Positions 22,932 through 34,719 are shown, counted from the stretch's first letter. The stretch: 64,000 nucleotides of DNA from Ampelomyces quisqualis (GCA_018398575.1 JAGTXZ010000024.1:744001-808000); one strand, 5' to 3'. The notes: generated by a model not told the origin, from the sequence alone. Numbers and translations: made by a program.

Positions 22932-22979
22932 CTACGCAGATATAAGCATTTAATGTAATAAATAGCTGTAATAACTTAC
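22932..22979 (-). other. Intron in H3-like gene with TTATTACA motif (48 bp)
   Basis: GTAAGT donor, GCGTAG acceptor. Body reads TTATTACAGCTATTTATTAC followed by ATTAAATG. Splicing joins the basic tail to VALRKIRAY, the usual start of the H3 fold. Confidence 0.75.
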
Positions 22980-23260
22980 TTATAGTATTACGCCTTACTT
23001 TTTTCCTAGAAGCTACTACCTTCTTAACCTTTCTAGCAGAAGCCTTGTGCGCAGTATTACTAACTGTTTTTTTACTAGTAGTTTTGCGTAGTAACTTAGT
23101 AGTAGTAGTAGCTACTAGCTTTGCGCTTAGCTTCTTACGCTTAGCTAAAGTAAATTGTTTGCGTTTAGGTACTATTATAGGCTAGTTTAGTTGTTGCAGT
23201 AAGGTTAGTGTAGGTAGATTAGTTAGAAATCTTAAAAAATTAATTAATATAGTTGTTTTT

Positions 23261-23325
23261 CTAGTAGTAAAGTTAGAATTGCAATTTTAAAGCCTAGAGT
23301 GTAATAAATTGCTATAATAACTTAC
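23261..23325 (-). other. Probable 5' intron of H3-like gene with TTATTACA motif
   Basis: GTAAGT donor, then TTATTATAGCAATTTATTAC; TTCTAACTTTACTACTAG end. A shorter form ending at 23,294 is possible. Confidence 0.5.
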
Positions 23326-24136
23326 AGGCTAACAGTACTTTGTATAGGCTACAAAACCTATTAATTTGCTAGTGCCTAGGCCTAATATTTGTTAAGATAT
23401 TAGCGCCTAAAACTAAGTAAGAGCGTAAGAGGTAAGAGGCTGCGCAAAAACGTAGTATAAAGTTATTTTTTACTGCACAACGTGTTTTAACACGCAAATT
23501 TTTACTATATGTAACACAATAATAATAAGTAGCTGTACACAAGCTACCTTTAAGTAGGTAAGTAATTTTAACGCGTCTAGCAACCTAATTAGTAACACTA
23601 TACCTACACCTGTACCTATACTACTTATCTATAATTATGCTAGATTATTACGTCTATAAGTATAGCTACTATTAAGCAAGAGCTTAGTAAGGAGAGCTGT
23701 GAACTTAAGAGTTTTTTGCCCCTAATTAGTATTTTAGTTCTACTAAATTTTAAGATTAAGAAATAGGCTAAACTTACTTAGATATTAATTACTATTATTT
23801 ATTACTGTCTAGGCTAATATAAGCAGGGATTTGCATCTAGAAAGAATAAAGTTAACTACACTATCTTCTTACGCAGCTTAGTTAGATCTAGAAAGAGTTA
23901 ACCTACGAATTTCTAGCTAAAATCTAAGAACAGCTCTACTAAAAATAGCCTTAAAGACCCTATTGATGCTGCTCTAGCTAAGGCTAGTAATAGAGATTGT
24001 TAAGCTAAATCTAAACTTAAGAAATAGCTTAAGAACAAACTAGAATATATAGCTCTTAGTAAGGATTAGAAATTGCAGTAATTTAAAGCTAAAGAAGAAG
24101 AGCTTACTAAGTCTTAATTCTGTACCTGCAAGAGTA

Positions 24137-24179
24137 GTAAGTAATTACAGCTTTTTATTACGTATTATAACTTACTAAG
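24137..24179 (+). other. Intron with TTATTACA motif (43 bp)
   Basis: GTAAGT donor, ACTTACTAAG end. Body reads AATTACAGCTTTTTATTACG. Confidence 0.65.
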
Positions 24180-24518
24180 ATTAGCTAAATAGCTTAAGCA
24201 GTCTCTTAGAACTGTAGAGAAAAAATAGGACGCAATTGAACTTAAAATTAACATGCAAAACTACGCTAAAGTAATTAGAAAAGCTTATGCAATTGCTAAA
24301 AAGACTACTAGCTCTTTTACTTCTTAGTCTTATACTATTAAGTAAGTTTTTCCCTCTAGTAGTATTCTTAAAAAGATTTAGTATACTATTTACTAGAAAG
24401 GGCTTTTACGCTTACAGGTAGGTAAGTTTAAGAGTAAGGATAATAAAAAGGCCTAAGAGAAATTTTGCAATAGTCTTTTCTCTAAAGAACTACTAAGAGT
24501 ATTAGTAGAGGTTTAGTA

Positions 24519-24566
24519 GTAAGTTTATTACAATTTTTTATTACACTTATATGCTAATTGTAATAG
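24519..24566 (+). other. Intron with TTATTACA motif (48 bp)
   Basis: GTAAGT donor, GCTAAT branch, AATAG end. Body reads TTATTACAATTTTTTATTAC followed by AC. Confidence 0.7.
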
Positions 24567-25090
24567 ACTACGCTCTATTACTTCTTCTCTAGTTTCTTTA
24601 GAAGTGCTAATTAACGCAGACAGACTAACCTGCTATAGTAAGAATAGTAATAAGTGTAAGGAAGAGGTTAGTAACTTAGAAAATAAGCTAGATTAGTACC
24701 TTAGGCAGCTACCTAACAAATTTGAGAAAAAGGTTAATAACAATAGTAAGTTAAGCTAGAGTAGGTATTTAGAGTTCTTTTAGAAGAAGTTTTTAGATAG
24801 CTCTAATATAATAGAGACATAAGGCAATTACGTGTTTATTTTGCCAAAAGATTTGCCTAGAGTAGTTATGTATATATTAATCTCTTACACTAATCCTAAT
24901 TAAAGTATTAGGTTTTATATCTAATACTATTGTTGTATGTAATACAGGCTTTAAACTTTAAACTAGGTTTACTCTAATACTTACAGCTGTAACTATTACT
25001 ATCTTTACTATTGTACTCTATTCTACTTTACTTTACAAAATAACAAAAATCTACCTATACTATCTTCTTTTACCTTATTACATTAATTAC

Positions 25091-25168
25091 AGCTATTTAT
25101 TACAGCTATTTATTACAGCTATTTATTACAGCTATTTATTATAGCTATTTATTACAGCTGTTTATTAC
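25091..25168 (+). repeat. 6 x 13-bp array of AGCTATTTATTAC upstream of the transposase
   Basis: Six head-to-tail 13-bp units (25,091, 25,104, 25,117, 25,130, 25,143, 25,156), with two C/T or A/G differences. The unit equals the motif found in E's introns, in the same orientation as the transposase gene. Position just upstream of the transposase suggests a regulatory or binding array, or an expanded 5' intron. Confidence 0.85.
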
Positions 25169-25199
25169 AGCTATAGCCTTATCTCTAATTAGTACGCCT

Positions 25200-26155
25200 A
25201 GTAATACAAAACTAGAGCTACCTAAAATCTTGTATCTATACAGAATATACGCCTCTTATCTGGCTAGTAAGAGTGTAAAAGAGACTGTTCCTTTACTATA
25301 GTACTCTAAATACACTATTAATTAACTAGAACAGGCTAATACTAGGCGAGTATAGAAAGTCTAGTAGCACTAAACTAATTAGAGATCTAACCTATAAAAA
25401 CTAAAGACGCACTTTGGGTTAAGAGCTAGATATAGAGTTATATAGACATAATTTAGAGAGGCAATTTACCTATACACTAGCTAGCTACAAGTATACTGTC
25501 TCTACTGTAGTTTTATGCTATAACACCTATCTGCAAAGAAAACTGCCTTATTGTTCCTAATTGAAACTAAGCACCTACTTAATTACGTTAAATCTAAGAG
25601 CTGTATAAAGGTATTAACACTAGTACACAAGTAAATACAAGAGATCTTAACACCTCTACAACGTTAGACTATCTCTAGCTTTATATAAATAACCTTAAAA
25701 GAAGAGCTAGTTAGAGTTATAATAAGAAATAATTGGCTTTATAAACGCTAGAATTACTCTTCTTTTACTGTTTTGTATAGTTTCTTTAGCCTAAAGCCTA
25801 GGTACCTACACAATATATCTTTTTACAAGTATTTTAAAAATAGTACAAGATTGCTAAGTTAAAAATACTTTAAGCTCTTAGACTAAAGACTAGGATCTCT
25901 ATTACACTAGATACTTAGACTACTACTAACTACCTTAGCTTCTTAGCTATTAAAGGCTACTTTATTAGCAATACCTAGGTACTTAAAGAAGTACTCTTTA
26001 ATTTTATACTACTTTGTAGTAAATACACAAGAGCTGCTAAAGTAATAGAGGTTCTTAAGGTTCTTTCTAATACACACACTGCAGCGCGTTTCTTAGCTGT
26101 TATAAAAGACAGTGCTAGCAACAACAGTACTCTTAGACGTTTTCTTTAGGACTAG
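25200..26155 (+). pseudogene. hAT transposase, N-terminal and RNase H-fold part (split by D1)
   Basis: Protein-like from about 25,380. At about 25,890-26,150 it reads ITLDTQTTTNYLSFLAIKGY...VLSNTHTAARFLAVIKDSASNN, matching the hAT catalytic region (D-xW..... FLAIT.HF...., I..DNASNN). The first catalytic Asp (in ITLD) and the second (GAC at 26,108) are present; the usual Trp after the first Asp is a stop or Gln-like position. The frame is cut at 26,155 by retrotransposon D1 directly after SASNNSTLRRF and resumes at 32,928. Confidence 0.8.
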
Positions 26156-26613
26156 TGTTATAAACCTCTAATAGAAAACACAGAATATTATAAATAAATA
26201 AGGAAACAGGTTGCAAGACTTAGACCTAGTGTAGGGACATAGCGCGCTAAGTATGTTACGTAACCTTCTTATTAATTTTCTTTAGTCTTACTGTTTCTTG
26301 CAATAAGAAACTATAAGAACCTATAATAAAGATTAAGAGCAATAAGAACTGTAAGAAAGACTAAGTATATAGAAACTATAATAAGCTCTTATAGATTATT
26401 ATATTTAACTTATATTACAAACGCTTAAGTTAGTTATATTAAGCTATCTAACTATTGTTACTCTTTTTAGAAAGCTTTAGCCTTTACTGTCTTAGTAATA
26501 ATACTCTTTGTATCTAAAGCAACTCTACACCTATCTGCAAAAACTAACTTTAGCTATACTCTTAGTCTACACTAGTATTCTTATTGTTTGCTACTAGACT
26601 TATAGTCTTAACA
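26156..26613 (+). repeat. D1 5' LTR (458 bp)
   Basis: TGTTATAAACCTC...GTCTTAACA. The right half from about 26,380 is shared with D2; the left half (U3) is not. Confidence 0.9.
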
Positions 26614-26679
26614 CTTTAAACACTCTTATAATAAGCAGTAATATTGCAATAAATACACCTAAGCACTCCTAAGTAAGAC

Positions 26680-27700
26680 AACCTAGACTTAAGGTTAATA
26701 AACCTAATCTCTATTATAGAGACTGTAATAAACTTAAGATCTAGATTCTCTAGTTTAACAGGCACTTTTATGTAGAAGACAAGATTAAGAATATAAACAA
26801 AGTTATTCTTGCTACAACCTACATAAAAGGCAACGCTAAGAAATAAGTACTTCTAATTATCTAGAAGTATATAGACAACAATATTATAGACAAAGATAAT
26901 ACTAACCTTGTAGAAGACTAGCAAGTGTTTAAAACACGCCTGCAATAGATCTTCTTACCTCTTAAGAAATCTGTAATTGCAGAATAAAAAATCTAAAGTC
27001 TAAAGCAAACCTAATGAACTACTAACTATACTAACGTTTTTTAATAATACGCTAAATAAATCTAGTAGAATAATACTACTCTAACGCGTATATACAAGCA
27101 AGGCCTTAAGGCTACTATAGAAGCTAAACTTATACGTAGCAGAACATATATTACTACTCTTAAAGAACTTTAGAATAAAGCTATTTGCCTAGACAACAAA
27201 CTCTATAAATTAGCAATTAAAAATAAGTTATACTTCTTACGTCTACTGTAGAGACACACAGGATTTTGCCTAAACAAAAGAAATTAGAAATAAATATAAC
27301 TAAATAAAGGACAATAGCGCTACTACTCTAGATAAGAAACTTATTAACTACGCCTACTAAGAGTATACGTAGGGTATAGACTTAAAGCTATGCACTTAGA
27401 CAACCTTAACAAAGGCCTAGAATAGAAAAGTTACCTAAAGAAACAACTACTAGGAGATAGGCCTAACAAAAACAAGATTACCTATTATAACTATAACAAG
27501 GTTAGACATTACACATAAGACTGTTACTCTAAGAATAAAGTTATACGCTAGCTTAACGTGTTAACTAATACTTTAGAGAAAGATGTTAAAGAATAGATTA
27601 TAATTAAGAATTAACTTATTATCTAAATAACTAATAGACTACTAATAATAGAATAAACAGAAGACACCTCTACTATATTAACTAATAACTAGGTCTTAGC
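26680..27700 (+). pseudogene. D1 gag
   Basis: Reads as Gypsy gag (…EDKIKNxNKVILATTYIKGNA...). Zinc knuckle CX2CX4HX4C at 27,483-27,524 keeps the His and last Cys but both first Cys are Tyr (TGT to TAT). Limits approximate. Confidence 0.7.
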
Positions 27701-30700
27701 TAATGCTGCGTTATCTTACAATTAAGAACAGAACTATAATATTAAACAATTTTAATAGATAGAACTACTTCTACTATAAACATAACAAAACATTTACAAC
27801 TAGTATAACTAAACTAATAAAGTAAACTAAGAATATGTAGAACAATGTTACTAATCTTTATAAGCCTATTATACTGTCTGGATAAATAAGTACTTTCTAA
27901 GCATAGATAGAGTTATAGAGAAGAAACAATTACTACACTTAGGAAACAGAGTCTATAAGATATAGGATTAACAGCAGACTATAAAGGTCTATAATACTTA
28001 AGAAGACTAAGAACTTATACTAGATAAGCTAGACATACACTTATTACTAGCTAGCCCTAAACTATTACGCTAGAATGTAACAGTTCGAGAACTGTGTCTA
28101 GAGACAGACGCAGTTAGACTATATAAGACGTGCTGTAACTTATACACAAAGTAGATATACTATGCTAATAATAGACAAGTATTAGTACTAAGCTCTATGC
28201 TTATAGAATACTAAGATAAGAAGGTAAACAAATTGCATTAAATTTTGCTTATAAACAAATACTTATAGGATCCTTGTAATCTAAAACATAGACTTCTATT
28301 ATAGATAGCATGCAACAGTAACTACTGCCTAATGTACTATAGTAGTAAAGTTAACTAATACTTTCTTTAGCAGAAGAGACTTTATAAGTACTAATAGTAT
28401 AATTACTCTAAAGATACCTGCGCAAATTATCTATACAATAAACAAATTATAAGAAGTTTTTTTAATGTATTAGAAGAAGAAAGTACATCTAACAGAATAC
28501 TTGTTAACAGCAACTACATAAACTATATATAGCAGTTCTGCCTATAACTAAAATATAAGAAGTATTACAATAACAAAGAAGCTAATAGATGTAGAAAGAA
28601 TAAGTCTTTTTTAAAGTTAACTTTAGACTCTAGAAAGATACTTAAAGCTGCAACGCAATTAACTTAGCTAAACTTATTAAACTTATAGTAAGAGTTAACA
28701 GAATAAGGATAAAAGCGCTTCTAGATTTAGAATTATAAGTAAACTATATTTTAGGCAATGCCTTGTTAAGAGCTAGGCTCTAACCTTGTTAGAAACTAGA
28801 ATTATATAAACTTTATATTGCAAATAGAAAACAGATACCTAATAAGTTACTTATTAGATATAAGACTACTACAGAACTTAATATCTAAGGAACTAAACAG
28901 GAAATATACCTAAACGTCTTTAGATTAGCTACCTACAACATTATATTAAGACTTCTATAGTTTAAAGAGAATAGCTTACAAGTAGACTAAAAGAAGAGAT
29001 CTATCTCTCTAGAGAATTACAACAATACAACAGATTCTAAGCCTACGCATTAGTACTGTTTAATAGTAAATAAAAAGGTAATTAATAATATTACTTTAAC
29101 TAAGATGTAGTTAAAGACACAACTAGTTAACTTAGACAATTAAGAAAAAAATACTAATATATTACAAGTTTTAGAGAAACGTAGAACTTTTAATACACTT
29201 AAAGAATACAAAAAGTTTAAGAAACTATTCTTAGAAGAAACAGGTCTAGAAGCACTGCCTAAGCATTAGAAGTAGAACTATAAGATTGTCTTAGAAGAAG
29301 AAAAAAGGCTAACCTTTAGACTAATTTATAGATTATTAAAATAAGAGCTAGAAGGGCTCTAAGAATATATTTAAGTAAACTTAAAAAAAGATTTTATTTA
29401 AGCAAAGAATTACTAGCTAGATACTTAATTATGTTTATACTAAAGAAGAATAGTAAACTACAATTATATATTAACTTTTAGAAACTTAATAATATTATAG
29501 TTAAGAATTAATACCTACTACCTAATATTTTAGAACTATAGGATTAACTAGCTTATGCAAAGATTCTTATAGTATTAGATCTAAGAGGCGCGTACAACTT
29601 TATACGTATAAAGAAAGGTAAAGAATAAAAGACAGCGTTTAGAACACGCTACAGCTACTACAAGTATCTAGTAATGCTATTTAGTCTTACTAACGCCCTA
29701 GTAACGTATTAAGCACTTATTAATAATATACTTAAAAAATACTTTAATATAATAGTTATAGCATACCTTAATAATATCCTTATCTATTTAGAAAATAAAA
29801 AGAAATATATAGAACATGTTTATACAATCTTAATACTACTAGAAAAGTTTTTTTTAGTAGTAGACTCTAACAAGTGTAAATAGTAGTAGGAAGAAAGTAG
29901 AATTCCTAGGGTGCATAGTTAAAAAGAACAGAGTATAAATAAGTAAGGACAAGATTAAAGTTATTAGAGATTAGCTAACGCTTACTATAGTTAAGAATAT
30001 CTAATCCTTTATAGGCTTTGTTAACTTTAATTAATAGTTTATTTAAAACTTTTTACTAATTGCTACGCTACTTACTAAACTTACACAAAACAATATACCT
30101 TAGAAATAGATAGAAGAATAAAGTTAGGCGTTTAAGACAATTAAAGACGCTTATATAGCACTACTTGTTCTTATAGCATTTAGAAGCAAAGAACTGCTTA
30201 GATTTAAAACTAACGCATTAGATTTAGTAATTAGAATTTATACAAAATAAGAACAAAATAAAAAATAGTATCTAATAGCCTACTATTTAAAAAAGTTTAC
30301 ACTACTAGAAGAAAACTATAACGTACATAACAAAGAACTACTTGCAATTGTAGTAGCACTTAAATATTAGAGAATCTACGCAGAGAGTTACTTAGATCTT
30401 ATAATATACTTAGACTACAAAAACTTAACAACCTTTACTACTACTAAAGTACTTAATTAAAGACAAGTACAATAGTTAGAGATATTAGGATAATACAAGT
30501 TTAAAATTGTCTATACACCTAAAAACGATAATAGCAGAGCAGACGCTCTTAGCTAAAAATTAGATATTGCTAGAACTAAAACTATTAACAGCTTAAGCAT
30601 CCTTAAAAGACAATATAACAGATCTCTTAGACTAGCAAAATATATTAATAATCTAACTATAAAGATTAGAATTAATGTTTTAGAAGAACTACAAGAACTA

Positions 30701-31930
30701 ATTATACATTAACACTATAATAATACAGTATACAGTTATTCTAAAGTAAGCTAAACTATAGAACTAATTTAACAAAATTACTAGTTTAAAAACATAAAGG
30801 ACAAGATAAGCGCTTATATTAAGAAATGTGTAGACTGTTAACGTAACAGACATAGTACACACGCACCTTATAGAGAAATACAGCTAATAGAGCTCCTAAC
30901 TAAGCCTTAGACTAACATATTAATAGACTTTGTAACAGGACTACTACTGTTAAAAGACTCTGCTACAGGATTAGCCTATAACGCTATTATAGTTATAGTA
31001 GATTGCTTTACTAAATACGCTATAATGCTACCCTTTTAACAAGACTACACAGCTGTTTAGCTAGCGTACGTACTTAAGAATAGACTTATTAGATACTATA
31101 GCATACTAAAGTTAATTATTAGCAATTAAGACAAACTCTTTACGTTAAATTATTAAACTACCTTAATAGCAGAAATTAGAACGCAACAGAAGCTATCAAC
31201 AGCTTACTATCTCTAAACTAACAGCTAAACAGAAAGAACAAATAGAACTATAAAGACGTATCTTAAGATATATAGTAACTTATAACATACAAATTAGGTC
31301 TTGCTATTACTAATAGCATAGTTAGCCTACAACAACAAATTGTCTAAAGCTATAGGTAAGACGCTATACTTTGCAAACTACAAATAATACCTAAATTTCT
31401 TTACAAGAATATTACTTAGCCTAAAGGCTAAAGCTGCTATACAGATAGTAGAAGAAATAAAGAAAACTTATATTAAAATAGAAGAACAAATACAACACAC
31501 TTAGACACAAAGCATCTTATATGTTAATAGAAAACAAAAAATAGTACTTTAGCTAAAAGAAGAGAATAAGGTATATCTCTACACTAAAAATCTACGCACA
31601 AAACAACTAAGCAAAAGACTTAACTACGTTAAAGTTAGACTGTTTTTAATTTTAAAAAAAACAGACTAGTTACATATACACTTAAGCTTCTACTAGATGC
31701 AAAGATTTACTCTAGATTCTACGTAAGCCTACTAAAACTAGCTGACCTAGAAACACTGTTACAGCAAACCTTTTGCTATAAACTTAAAGAAGAAAATAAA
31801 TTTAAAGTTAAGAAAATAATAACACACTAAGACAATAACTGCTAAAAGGAATACTTAGTTAAATAGTTAAGATACAACAACTTAGAAAATATATAAGAAA
31901 CTAAGACAAACTTTATAAATTGCTAACTAC
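27700..31930 (+). pseudogene. D1 pol: protease, RT, RNase H, integrase, chromodomain
   Basis: RT box at 29,764-29,781 reads Y-L-N-N-I-L. Integrase: C-V-D-C at 30,827-30,838, core Asp at 30,926 (ILIDFVTG), second Asp changed to Asn at 31,124, Glu retained at 31,232 (QTERTN). The chromodomain-like end (YLVKxLRYNNLENI...TNFINC) is at 31,850-31,925, making it a chromovirus. Stops are TAA/TAG. Confidence 0.85.
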
Positions 31931-32469
31931 TTCTAATGCACTATTACTGTGCTATAGGGCAGAATAAGAACTAGACTTTTTTAGAATTAACAATTAATCT
32001 ACAGCTTAATTTAACAATTCTAGAGTATCTAACTCTTTTAGTATTAGCAGACTAGCATTAAAAATACGCTGCTTTTTGCAACAAGGAGCTAGCTTCTACT
32101 TTTGTATACAGCGCAGTTTGTTCTAACGCGCGCGCATCTAGAGTACTACTAACTCTGCCTCTATCTTATCTGTTACTAACGTAGCTTTTTCTAACTTCTT
32201 CTGCTGTTCTAACTCTTTTATTTGTTAGTCTAGCTTTAAAAAGTCTAGTAGTAGAATATCCTACAGAACACACTCTTTTGCACCTATAGACTTACAGTTT
32301 CTATACTTCTTACTTAATAACAATAGCTTACAAGGTAAGCTCTTCTAAGAATATTAGGCGTAGGCTACTATAGCAAATAACTCTTTGTTGTTAATATAAT
32401 TACTTTAAAGATAATAATAATACACAGCCTAAGGACTTATAAGGACATAAAAGTAAAAGAGAAAGATAG

Positions 32470-32927
32470 TATTATAAACCTCTAACAGAAAATACAAAAC
32501 GTTATAAATAAACAAGAGAACAGGTTGCAAGACTTAGACTTAGTGCAGGAACATAGCGCGCTAAGCATGTTACGTAACCTTCTTATTAGTCTTATTTAGT
32601 CTTACTGTTTCTTGTAACAAGAAACTATAAGAACCTATAATAAAGATTAAGAGTAATAAGAACTATAAGAAAGACTAAGTATACAGGAACTACAATAAGC
32701 TCTTATAGATTATTGTATTTAACTTATGTTACAAACGCTTAAGTTAGTTACATTAAGCTATCTAACTATTGTTACTCTTTTTAGAAAGCTCTAGCCTTTA
32801 CTATCTTAGTAATAATACCCTTTGTATCTAAAGTAACTCTGCACCTATCTGCAAAAACTAACTTTAGCTGTACTCTTAGTCTACACTAGCATTCTTATTG
32901 TTTGCTACTAGACTAATAGTCTTAACA
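32470..32927 (+). repeat. D1 3' LTR (458 bp)
   Basis: Starts TATTATAAACCTC (TG to TA) and ends CTTAACA, then target duplication ACCAG. Confidence 0.9.
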
Positions 32928-33132
32928 ACCAGCTACTATAGAAAACATTAGTTAAGACCTATATAAAAACATAATCCTATGCCTAGCCTATATTATTAAC
33001 CTAGTAGTGTAGGATATTATATACTACTTACAACTGTCTGCTTCTACAGACCTTAAGTTAGCAAACGTGCTAGAGTATAGACACGTTAGTAAGGTTTAGA
33101 TGCACATGTCTATTTCTAACTCTTTTTATAAA

Positions 33133-33177
33133 GTAAGTAGTTGTTTATTACGTTTATTTATTACGCACTAATTTTAG
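33133..33177 (+). other. Intron with TTATTACA motif in hAT transposase (45 bp)
   Basis: GTAAGT donor, CACTAATTTTAG end. Body reads TTTATTACGTTTATTTATTA followed by CG. Confidence 0.75.
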
Positions 33178-33806
33178 TATAGCTACGTACTATTTGTATA
33201 GCAATTAATCTGTTACTCTAATATTTTAAGTAGTTTCTCTTAACCTAATCTAATCTCTTTCTTTAACACTAATTACGCGTTATCTAAGACGTTAAAACAA
33301 GGTAGAACTCTACATATAATATGTGTAAGCGCGCAATCTAACTACAGCCTTATATTAATAAATAGCTAGAAAATAAAATTACTCTTAAAATAACTAGCTA
33401 ACGTATACAAGATAACAGAAGAAATAATGTTATAAAGGTTAACTTTAAAGACCTAAAAAGGCTTTAATTATTACCTAGTAAATAGCAACACCTAGAATTA
33501 ATTATGCAAATACTAAAGAACTTTAAAAACACTACTAATTATCTAAGCAAGAATAAGAAACCTTAGGCCTAGTTTATCTAGTTAATGTATAACTGCTTGT
33601 TTAATTTCCTAGACTCTATAAGGGAAGAGCTTAGAGATAATAGGAACACTAGAGACAATTCTAATTAGCTAGACGTTGTAAAGGCTGCAGCAGAGAAGAG
33701 TTGCTAGAAACTAAGCAAATACTATACCTAAACTAATAACAAGAAGGGCTTCTTATTTAACTGTGCTATAATACTTAACTTATCTTAAAAGTTAACAGCC
33801 TATAAG

Positions 33807-33854
33807 GTATTTATTACAACTTTTTATTACATACCTTAGCTAATAAACTAAAAG
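33807..33854 (+). other. Intron with TTATTACA motif in hAT transposase (48 bp)
   Basis: GTATTT donor, GCTAAT branch, ACTAAAAG end. Body reads TTATTACAACTTTTTATTAC followed by AT. Splicing joins …LTAYK to DNTxDLNNKYKY. Confidence 0.65.
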
Positions 33855-34587
33855 GATAACACCTAGGACCTAAACAATAAGTATAAATACTAGACTTAGT
33901 TTTTTAAGTGCCTAAGTTAATACAATAAAGCTACTAGCAGACTAGGTCTTGTTTAAGACTCTCTTATCCCTTTAAGAAGATTAGGAGAGAATAAGTAGTT
34001 CTAGAGACCTACTTTGCAAGCAAGTTAGTCTAGTACTATATCTACTGCTAGCTTAGACTTCCTCCTTAATATAGAAAGGAGGAGACTAATATAGCTAGAG
34101 GTTAAATTATACTTGAGCGCTTCTAAGCTTGTTATAGACCTAGCAAAGTTTAATATTCTAGAATAGTAGTAATATACTAAAATAATATACCCTTACTTAG
34201 CTTAGGCAGCTAAGAATATCCTAGCTATTTAATTAGCAGGTGTTAGAGTTAAGCGTGTTTTTAACTCTAGAAGAGATGTTCTTAGAAATTAATGTTACAG
34301 GCTAGCAGCTAAAACAATCTGTTAAATTATAATTATTAAGTGTAACTCTATTAAGGAGGGTTTTACTACTTTTAATCTAATGCAGGTAGATTAGAAGAAT
34401 AAGCCTAGTGCTCTAGAGGATAAGTGTAACAATATGCTTCTTCTTGCAGCCTCTAACTCTAAGTCTACTAAAGAATTAGAAAGTATAGTATCTTTAAACA
34501 GCTTAGAGGATAATAAGATACAGCTACCCTAATAGCGCAACTGCTCTCTACGCAAGAGAAAAAGGCCTTTGCGCTACTACAGTTAGT

Positions 34588-34705
34588 TAGCGTAATAAAT
34601 AGCTATAATAATACATTTTTAATTTGTACACTAGCACCCTAGATATACCTGTTTATAACTCTTTTTGTAAGCTCTAACTGTAATAAACTAATGTAATAAA
34701 CTAAG
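34588..34705 (-). promoter_or_regulatory. Two paired TTATTACA-type motifs, right subterminal
   Basis: On the minus strand: TTATAGCTATTTATTACG (34,588-34,611) and GTTTATTACATTAGTTTATT (34,675-34,705). Orientation is opposite to the left subterminal copy at 22,469. Confidence 0.55.
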
Positions 34706-34719
34706 CCCTACGCTAATTC

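Larger units (their letters stand above)
22640..23330 (-). pseudogene. Histone H3-fold protein (CenH3-like) encoded by hAT E
   Basis: Read on the minus strand. A Lys/Arg/Thr/Ser-rich tail (from about 23,190: PKRKQFTLAKRKKLSAKL... to KKVRRNT) is followed, after an intron, by a histone fold: VALRKIRAY, F-stop-RLYREI, ALNIL-stop-ETAEAF and, after a second intron, NAIYTKRVTI-stop-AKDI. These match H3 VALREIRRY, FQRLVREI, ALQE.(A)EA(Y/F) and (C)AIHAKRVTI.KDI in order and spacing. The four stops fall at Gln55, Gln68, Gln93 and about residue 120 of H3 numbering, exactly what CAA/CAG-to-TAA/TAG RIP would give. Loop 1 is about two residues longer than in canonical H3 and the tail lacks ARTKQTARKS, both as in centromeric H3. 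FED has become FKN. Start not defined; a further 5' exon may exist above 23,325. Confidence 0.75.
23650..24910 (+). pseudogene. Accessory coiled-coil protein gene of hAT E, unknown function
   Basis: Plus-strand exons interrupted only by TAA/TAG and by two introns (24,137-24,179 and 24,519-24,566). The product is Lys/Glu/Gln-rich and helix-prone: KSKLKKQLKNKLEYIALSKD, QQFKAKEEELTKS with a CTCKSS end of exon, then LAKQLKQSLRTVEKKQDAIE. The last exon contains NLENKLDQYLRQLPNKFEKK and ends near 24,905. I recognise no catalytic motif. It could be a DNA-binding or transposase-assisting protein, or a divergent N-terminal part of the transposase; the intergenic repeat array at 25,091 argues for a separate gene. 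Confidence 0.5.
26156..32927 (+). mobile_element. Full-length Gypsy chromovirus D1
   Basis: 6,772 bp. Both LTRs are 458 bp. Target duplications ACTAG (26,151-26,155) and ACCAG (32,928-32,932) differ by one CpA-to-TpA change, i.e. one copy was hit by RIP after insertion. Inserted in the hAT transposase gene. Closely related to D2 internally, but the 5' half of the LTR is different. Confidence 0.95.
32928..34540 (+). pseudogene. hAT transposase, C-terminal part with dimerisation domain
   Basis: Continues the transposase after D1. Early on it has AQPILLT-like sequence corresponding to the hAT (R)CLAH.INLVVQD motif. After two introns, MYNCLFNFLDSIREELRDN, then KLYLSASKLVIDLAKFNILE, then IIYPYLAQAAKNILAIQLAG and VKRVFNSRRDVL, the signature of the hAT C-terminal dimerisation domain (YP.L...A..IL.I..S.A..ERVFS..RD). 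Glu of ERVF has become Lys. Ends near 34,540 in a Ser/Leu/Glu-rich tail. Confidence 0.85.

Noticed and set aside
25076..25170. CRISPR-like array
   Set aside because: The six 13-bp units are directly adjacent with no spacers and lie in a eukaryotic transposon; it is a simple tandem repeat.
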